NCBI GenBank assembly: GCA_018287875.1
Contig: JAGVVL010000017.1
Location: 2,294,001-2,358,000 of the forward strand
Direction of reading: 5' to 3'
Origin: Nigrospora sphaerica
Lineage: Eukaryota > Ascomycota > Sordariomycetes > Amphisphaeriales > Apiosporaceae
DNA length: 64,000 nucleotides
The notes beneath the pieces were generated by a model that was given only the letters and a program-made list of their open reading frames with translations, had not been told where the DNA came from and ran no database searches. The stretch's first letter is position 1. Each line of letters starts with the position of its first letter. Below, one piece after another: positions 57,433 to 64,000 of this stretch. Both the position numbers and the translations under genes were made by a program.

Positions 57433-60109
57433 ATGCAGTTCCGAGCCTTCCTGCTGGCTGTCATTAGCCTTGCCGTTACCGCCCATGCCTACTGGCTGGG
57501 GGATATCGCGCGTGCGTGCCCCTGGCTGCCCTAGGTGGAAGCCACGATGATGTGTAACTGACATGATGCTTATAGACCAGGGCGTTGCCCCCTTCGCCGG
57601 TGCCGGATACACTGTCTTCCGCAATGTCAAGGACTTTGGAGCCCGAGGTTCGTCGACCACCCAAGAGATGACACCTCTCCTGTTTACTCATTCTTTTCAC
57701 AGGCGATGGCGTCAACGATGATACTGCTGCTATCAACGCTGCCATCACGGCGGGAGGAAACAGATGCGGCAAAGGCTGCGTAAGGGCCCCCTACGCATCA
57801 CATAACATACGAATGACTCGAACCGACTGAATACTTTGCGTTTCATGATGCTGACTAGGTGTACCCACAGGCATCGACAACCTCGACGCCGGCCATTCTC
57901 TACTTCCCGGCGGGAACATATTTGATCTCCTCCTCCATCATACCCTACTACTTCACGCAGATGATCGGCGATGCCAGTTCGCCACCGACCCTCAAGGCCA
58001 CGGCCAACTTCCAGGGCTTCGGTCTCATCGATGGCAACCCGTACTGGACCGAGACCCTGAACTGGGTGTCGACCAACGTCTTCTACCGCCAGGTCCGGAA
58101 CTTTATCATCGATACCACCAGCATCGCTCCCGGGACCGCCGCCACGGGTATGCACTGGCCAACGTCGCAGGCCACCAGTCTGCAGAACATCGTGTTTAAC
58201 ATGCCTGTCGGTAACGGCGTGGTCCACGTCGGTCTGTTCATCGAAAGCGGTTCGTGCGTCCCTGGCCCAGCTATGGAAGCACATACTAATAGCAAGGGCG
58301 AGTAGGGTCCGGCGGCTTCATGTCCGACCTAACGTTCAATGGTGGCGCCACAGGCGCTTCCATGGGCAACCAGCAATACACGATGAGAAACCTGAAGTTC
58401 AGGAACTGCGGCACCGGTATGTAAAGGCATCCCTCAAGGAAGGCGACCCCTTATTAATGTGGAACCCGTAGCCATCATTCAGCTGTGGAACTGGGGCTGG
58501 ACATACATGGGCCTGGACATCCAAAACTGCGGCAAGGGTATCGACATCTCGGCCGGCGGCTCAAACAAGCAGGACGTCGGGTCCATGACCGTCATCGACA
58601 GCACTATCGTCAACACGCCCGTTGGCATCGTCACGGCCTGGTCGCAGTCTTCGCAGCCCACCACGGCGGGGAGTATTGTCCTGGAGAACGTGGCGCTCCA
58701 GAACGTCGCCGTCGCCGTGCAGGGGCCGAGCGGGACGCTTCTTTCCGGCTCCGGCGGCTCCACCACCATCACGGCCTGGAGTGAGGGCCACAGGTACACG
58801 CCCAATGGCCCCAACCAGGCCGTGGGCGCCATCACGCCCAACAACCGCCCTTCGGTCCTCCTGAGCGGCGACAAGTACTACACCCGCTCGAAGCCCATGT
58901 ATGCGGACCGGCCCGCCTCCGATTTCGTTAGTGTGCGGAGTACGGGTGCCAGGGGCGACGCCAACGCCGACGATGTGAGTTAGCCCCTTTGACGAGCCCG
59001 CCGGGCTGCGTGTCTCTAACCCATCACAGACGGCAGCGATCCAGAGAGCCATCGACACCGCCACGTCGGCCGGGAAAATCGTCTTCATCGACTACGGACT
59101 GTACCGAGTAACGTCGGCGATTACGATCCCCCCCGGCGCCAAGATCGTGGGAGAAGGCTATCCGGTGCTCATGGCTAGTGGCAGCGCGTGGTCCGATATC
59201 AACAACCCGAAGCCGGTGATCAAGATCGGCGCGACGTCGGGACAGGCGGGCGCCGTCGAGCTCCAGGACTTCGTGGTAGGCACGCAGGGCGCGCAGCCGG
59301 GCGCGACGCTGTTCGAGTACAACCTGGCGTCGAGCGGCACGCCCAGCGCCATGTGGGACGTCCACACGCGCATCGGCGGCTTCGCAGGCAGCCAGCTGCA
59401 GGTGGCGCAGTGCCTCAAGAACCCCGGGTCAAGCGCGGTCAACAATGCGTGCATCGGCAACGCCATGTCGATGCACATCACCAAGCAGTCGTCGGGCCTG
59501 TACCTCGAGAACACGTGGTTCTGGGTCGCGGACCACGACATTGAGGACGCCACCAACACGCAGACGACCATCTACGGCGGGCGCGGCGTCTACGTCGAGT
59601 CCGAGGCCGGCACCTTCTGGTTCGTCGGCACCGCGTCAGAGCACCATGTGCTGTACAACTACCAGTTCGCCGGCACCAAGAACATCTTCGCCAGCGAGCT
59701 GCAGACCGAGACGCCCTACTACCAGCCGACACCCAACTCACTCGTGCCCTTCCCGGCACTCAAGGCCTGGAATGATCCGGATTTTGCGGCGACGTGCTCG
59801 GGCGTCGAGGGCAACTGCGCCGCCGCCTGGGGCCTGCGCGTCATCGACTCCCACGACATCCTGGTCTACGGCGCCGGCCACTACTCCTTCTTCAGCTCGT
59901 ACTCGACCTCGTGCTCGACGATCGAGGGGGGTGAAAACTGCCAGTCGCGCATCGTCTCGCTCGAGGGCAACCTCAGCAACGTCAACATCTACAACCTCAA
60001 CACCATCGGGTCGCTGAGCATGATCAACCGCGACGGCCTCAGCTTGGCCCGCTGGCAGGACAACGTCAACGTCTACCCGGCCAACATTGCCGTCTTCCGG
60101 CTCGGGTAG
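57433..60109 (+). CDS. GH55 beta-1,3-glucanase, secreted
   Basis: Exo- or endo-beta-1,3-glucanase of family 55, acting outside the cell on laminarin or fungal-wall glucan. Exons 57433-57511, 57576-57647, 57703-57779, 57871-58249, 58306-58416, 58472-58974, 59030-60109 give 766 residues. Seen: signal peptide (FLLAVISLAVTAHA, about 1-19); the first beta-helix domain opening with YTVFRNVKDFGARGDGVNDDTAAI, then YFPAGTYLISSSI, MIGDASSPPTLKA and QLWNWGWTYMGLDIQNC; and a second beta-helix opening DFVSVRSTGARGDANADDTAAIQRAI, with GEGYPVLMASG and LENTWFWVADHDIED. Twin pectate-lyase-like helices are diagnostic of GH55. At intron 3 the acceptor at 57870 is preferred to 57858, since CTGAC at 57851 suits it; the alternative adds four residues in frame. 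Confidence 0.93.
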
Positions 60110-60398
60110 GGGGGGTTTTTCCATGTATAGAGACGTTGGGTTGTTTTTCCGTACATGAGACATGTGTGCATCTTACGCTTCTTGGTATATAAGACACGGG
60201 GGTTGACTGAGACCCCCTACCCACCCCCCAGGGGGAAAGGGGCTTGTTTGGTGAGCCGTTCAATGAAGATTGCAACCTTTATTCGCATATTTGACTGTGT
60301 TCTCTACGGGTGACCGCGTGACCATCAGCAAGTCCTCTGCTGCGTAGATGAGAAAAGGGGCACTGATCAGCCTGCAAGGCAAGAACGGGGGGGAGCCG
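60110..60398. terminator. Convergent 3' spacer between the GH55 and PhyH-like genes
   Basis: 289 bp hold both 3' ends. An inverted repeat ACCCCCCAGGGGG lies near 60222-60235. No defined terminator signal can be named for a fungal gene from sequence alone. Confidence 0.35.
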
Positions 60399-61455
60399 TC
60401 AGCCGTCGTGCGAGTACCCGACCTCGCCGCTCTCGCGGCCCAAGGCCAGCAGGCGCGCGCGCATGTCCTCGGCCAGGGCGCGCTGGGGGCCGTCGAGGGC
60501 GGCAAAGTCGCAGCGGTCGACCCAGGCGCCGATGCCGTGCTGCAGCACGTTGCGGGCGCGCAGGGAGCCGCCGCGGCGGTGGCCGACGGAGCCGTGCAGG
60601 CTGAGGCGCTCGCGGGCGGCGTCGTAGACGCCGCGGTGCAGGATGTTGTTGTTGTAGAAGACGCAGTCGCCGGGCTCGAGGCCGACGACGATCTGGCCGG
60701 GCAGGACGGCGGGGTCGTCGGGGTCGGCGGGGGCGGCGCGCTCGGCGGCGGTGCGCGGGCGGGCGTGCGAGCCGGGCACGACGACGAGGCTGTCGTCGGC
60801 GCACAGGGCGAGGTTCCACTGGGCGTGCCAGGCGGGGGCGGCCAGGCGCGCCATCTCGGCGGCGGCGTCGGCGTCGGCCGGCACGTCGTCACGGTGCCAG
60901 CGCAGCGCGAAGCCGCGCCCGCCCGACGGCCGCACCAGCAGGTTCAGCAGCTCCAGCACCAGGTCCTCGTCGCCGCACCCGAGCAGCGCCCGCGCCACCC
61001 CCAGCAGCCGCCCATCGAAGTAGTGCCTCCGCGCGAACGTGGCGGCGTCGGCCCCCAGGTCCGGGTGCAGCAGCCCCTGCACGCCCCAGATGCCCTCGGG
61101 CCCCGGCGTGCTCGGCCACGGCGGGAACTGCTTCTGTAATTTTCCTCGAGTCAGTAGGGGCGTGGATGACGTTGCGGAAGGCCGTATGCTCGTATTTCCC
61201 CTTGTGGGCAGAGAGCAGAGATCGAGAAGAAGGGGCAGGCGTAAACGGGATGGGACGACTAGTGCTGGAGGGGTGGTTGCTTACGCCCACGGTGCGGATA
61301 TGAGGCCACTGTCCGGCCACTGCCCGGTCGCGCGTCCGCGCCGCCGCGTCGCGAAGCTCCGAAAGCTGTTCGCCCGCCACCATTTGCCGAACAATGACGA
61401 AACCGTCCTGGCGGAGCCGGTCGCGGAGTTCCGCGTCGGACATCATGGCGGCCAT
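60399..61455 (-). CDS. Phytanoyl-CoA dioxygenase (PhyH) family Fe(II)/2-oxoglutarate oxygenase
   Basis: Putative non-heme iron hydroxylase; substrate unknown. Minus-strand exons 61285-61455 and 60399-61133 give 301 residues. Seen: N-terminal LRQDGFVIVRQMV (about 14-25), typical of PhyH proteins; HRD metal-binding motif with His 137 and Asp 139 in LRWHRDDVP; WNLALCADDSLVVVPGSH; and the distal His 223 in NNNILHRGVY with an Arg (231 or 233) that should bind 2-oxoglutarate. Three in-frame ATGs (61455, 61446, 61443) are possible starts; the most upstream one was taken. The second exon is extremely GC- and Ala/Arg-rich, so long open frames opposite it are shadows. It converges with GH55. Confidence 0.88.
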
Positions 61456-61948
61456 GGGAGCGATGGTAGTGATGAGGGGTTTGCCCACGGACGGACTGCT
61501 TTCAGCGAGGCAGGTAAGCAAGCACCTATAGCTTGGTCGCTTGAGATGCAGTGTCGCAGGTTTGGATTGGGCGAGGAGTGTCCTGGCAGCTTTATCTTAC
61601 AATGGAGAGAGTTGCACAGGCGCGCACCAATCGATTCAAACTGTCGCCGTCGTCGGATCCCTTCCGGTCTCTTCTGGTTATCGGATGCTGGGGCAGATAC
61701 GGAGCTTTAAGATCGCTTGTATGAGCGAAGTGACTGCCCCAGGTTGCTCCTTCCCCGCCTGTTACTGATAGAGTGGGGTTTTGCGGCTGCTTGTCCGATC
61801 CATCCCACAGGAGATGGTGACTGTGAGTGGCCTTGCCTACCACGACGCACGCAACAGCTCGAGTCACAATTACGTATTAGTCGTGGCCTTATATGTCAAG
61901 TAAGTTCTAATATACACAGTCCGGGTTTTCAGTCTGCGGGCTTTTCCT
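61456..61948. other. Spacer between the PhyH-like gene and the MARVEL-like gene
   Basis: 493 bp contain the promoter of the PhyH-like gene and the 3' end of the upstream minus-strand gene. No gene or repeat is visible. Confidence 0.7.
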
Positions 61949-63230
61949 CTATACAAAGCTATCCTTCATGTTCTGTGCCCTCGTCTCTCCTTTCACGTAG
62001 CCACTGAGCCGCATTTCGTTGCTCTCGTTCCCGTGACCGTCCATGGTCCTTGATGATTCGCCCGGTGTGTACGGGGGCAGGGCCGGCATGCCAGGCGGCA
62101 TGGGTTGCCGGTAGCCATCGGTAACCATAGCGGCCTCGGCTGCCTGGTCCTCTTCGGACTCTGGGTGGAAGAGCAGCTCCTGCCGCGACGGGCCATGGTG
62201 ACCTAACGGGATCAGGGGCGACGGCGGCGGCGGCGGCGTCGGTGCATGCGGGCGGTGGCAGTGACTCTCGCCGGATGATGAACAGCTCGGGGCGGTCCAC
62301 GGCGTTGGGACTTCCGGCACCGGCGACGAGGGCGTGCTCCGGACCGGGCTGGATACCGGCGCCACGTAGGACTGCGACCGCTTCGACTCCAGCCGGCAGA
62401 GTTCCTCGCCCGTAGTAAACCGCTCGTCGGCTGGGTGGGACGCCCGGTACGCCCCCTCGTAAATGCTGAGTGTCGAGAGTGTGACCGCAATCATGTATGA
62501 GAAACTGGTTCCCGCGTGTCAGCGCGCTTCCGAGCAAGATGTAAGGGGCTAGGGGAAGGGGACAGCAGGCACAATTACATGATGGCGACACTGATAAAGT
62601 AATAAGCACGTTCCAAAGCACAGAACTTGTCCAGCACGCCCTTGTTGTCACGCGAACTGCTGCCGAAACGGATCGTGTCATAGCCGTCAGGCGGCTCGTC
62701 GGGTTTGTCGCCTTGCCGGACTAGCGGACACGCGCACGTCAGTTCCGACCACTTGCACACAGGAAATACAGGCGCAAGATCCAATGGAGCCCGCCCAACT
62801 GCTTACAGTCACTCCTCGTCAAACCCGCACAGTTGGAGGGAACACCAGTGCGGGCGAGTATGGTGATGATGCCAATCATCAGGCCGGTGAAGATGACATC
62901 GAAGACAACGAAGGTTACGAGGACTCTAGTCCGTCGCGTCCAGGGACGTTTGCCGGTATGCTGTACCAGCAGGACGATGGCCGTGTAGATAAGTACGACG
63001 CACGTCTGCGCGGGTCGCCGAAATTCATCTTAGCAGCACTCCGGCGACAGGGCCGCCGTGTTATCACTGACCAGAAGCTCAAGCGTGAACATGCTTGCCG
63101 AGAGGCCCAGCTTGTTCAGATGAATGTAGACAAGCAGGAAGCCATTGAGGACCGCCGACGTCAATACGCCCAGGACCTGGAGGCCCCGTACGAGGCCCAA
63201 CCATGATAACAACCCCCAGCCCCCAGGCAT
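61949..63230 (-). CDS. Four-helix MARVEL-like integral membrane protein
   Basis: Function unknown. Minus-strand exons 63072-63230, 62807-63005, 62579-62720, 61949-62504 give 351 residues. Seen: four hydrophobic segments, VRGLQVLGVLTSAVLNGFLL, LLTCVVLIYTAIVLLVQ, VLVTFVVFDVIFTGLMIGII and YYFISVAIIFSYMIAVTL; a loop with NCAGLT and, after the third exon begins, DGYDTIRF and KFCALERAYYF between helices 3 and 4, as in fungal MARVEL-type proteins; and a hydrophilic Ser/Pro-rich tail of about 175 residues. For intron 2 the acceptor at 62721 was chosen since it has a CTGAC branch site just upstream and is the only one in phase. The start ATG at 63230 is the first in its open frame; an extra upstream exon cannot be excluded. 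Confidence 0.75.
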
Positions 63231-64000
63231 GACGAGCGTACCAGACAAAAAGCGTGAGGGTTGTCAAGCGGGCGCACAGAGTGTCTCGTTCTTTCGGACG
63301 GCGGTGCGCTGGCGATTATAGGCGAGAGAATGATCCGGATGAACGAAGAAAATGGGCTTGGGGACAAGGCCCGAATGACATAGGTGAGATGGTAGTTCGT
63401 AAGGACGGAGCGATTGAGGCTGTGTCTGGCCCCTCTCCCCTTTTTCCCCTGCTCCCTATTTGGCCTTCTTCAGCTTGCTTTCCGCAGTCACACCCGACGG
63501 CTATGCTCTGGCCTGCCGCCGGTGTGTGGGTGCGGATGGCACAACCAGTCGATAGCCTTGCGAGGATGAGTAAGAAGCGAAGAGATGTGTTACTCGGGAC
63601 ATGGGGACTCGGGAGAAAGATACACAGGTAACCGAGAGGCGTGTTTGTCTTACCTGGAACATATCGCCCCCACGACTTTCGTTCGGCCTGCGGCTGTTGC
63701 TCGTATGCGTGTAAGAGGGCCAATCATTAATTCATCACCACCGTCACCATCCCACTTTGGGGCGGGTCCTAATCGATGGCATAGCGCGCGGGGCGGGATC
63801 GACGCCCACGGTGCCTCGTCTCCTGCTGGGCGAAAGAACGGAGGCGACGGCGACCTCGTGACGGTCGTTCCATTGGCCGTTGCTGGTACTCAGCGGGCAG
63901 GCGTTATGGCAAGGTCGTGATGTCGGTGCTGTTCGCAGCAGTGGCCGCGTCAGCAGCGCCATCCGACGGCGGCTGTGCAAGCAAGGGTGCTGCAGGTGGT
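63231..64000. other. Upstream region of the MARVEL-like gene to the window edge
   Basis: 770 bp with no supported gene. It should hold the promoter of the minus-strand gene at 61949-63230. Frames up to 135 codons are unrecognised. Any gene starting beyond 64000 cannot be judged. Confidence 0.6.

Noticed and set aside
45026..61455. Secondary-metabolite cluster made of the SDR, C2H2 factor and PhyH oxygenase
   Set aside because: No polyketide, peptide or terpene synthase is present. The candidate genes are far apart, with a DUF2461 gene and a GH55 glucanase in between.

Overview
The window is nuclear DNA of a GC-rich filamentous ascomycete (Pezizomycotina, most likely Sordariomycetes). Genes have short introns (mostly about 50-120 nt) with CTAAC/CTGAC-like branch sites. 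The orthologues are typically fungal (Atg13, Hse1, Utp14, Kin1, Caf40, Mug157-type GH125, a Fungal_trans regulator). Intergenic DNA is long, rich in microsatellites, and carries a recurrent TAGGTACCTACC-like motif. I cannot name the genus from sequence alone. Fifteen protein-coding genes are supported and their exon structures were worked out by hand. No rRNA, tRNA, CRISPR, transposon or viral element was recognised.

Layout, left to right: GH3 beta-glucosidase, 5' end missing (1-2675, +); Kin1/MARK-type kinase (7211-10641, +); Caf40/Rcd1/CNOT9 subunit of CCR4-NOT (13313-14467, +); G-patch/DUF1604 splicing protein (15527-17731, -); Utp14 (18308-21175, -), divergent from mitochondrial ribosomal protein mL41 (21528-21957, +); Hse1 of ESCRT-0 (23548-25913, -); Atg13 (27766-30698, -); GH125 exo-alpha-1,6-mannosidase (35307-36984, +) followed by a GH92 alpha-mannosidase (37809-40996, +); a seven-helix rhodopsin-like/PTH11-type membrane protein (41232-42731, -); a short-chain dehydrogenase (45026-45997, +); a DUF2461 protein with AT-hook motifs (46292-47978, +); a C2H2 plus Fungal_trans transcription factor (48887-52051, -); a secreted GH55 beta-1,3-glucanase (57433-60109, +); a phytanoyl-CoA dioxygenase-like enzyme (60399-61455, -); and a four-helix MARVEL-like membrane protein (61949-63230, -).

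The left half (7-31 kb) is mainly conserved housekeeping: signalling, mRNA decay, splicing, ribosome biogenesis, endosomal sorting and autophagy. The right half (35-63 kb) is mainly accessory: carbohydrate-active enzymes, a putative receptor, oxidoreductases and a transcription factor. Two alpha-mannosidases of complementary linkage specificity sit in tandem, which suggests mannan or mannoprotein turnover. Five gene-free stretches are longer than 2 kb: 2.7-7.2, 10.6-13.3, 30.7-35.3, 42.7-45.0 and 52.1-57.4 kb. Four of them lie upstream of regulatory or enzyme genes and may hold large promoters or long leaders.

No clearly new multi-gene system was found. The most interesting points are the GC-AG introns and microexons in two glycoside hydrolase genes, the mannosidase pair, the dispersed palindromic intergenic motif, and poly-C tracts on the sense strand of several introns.
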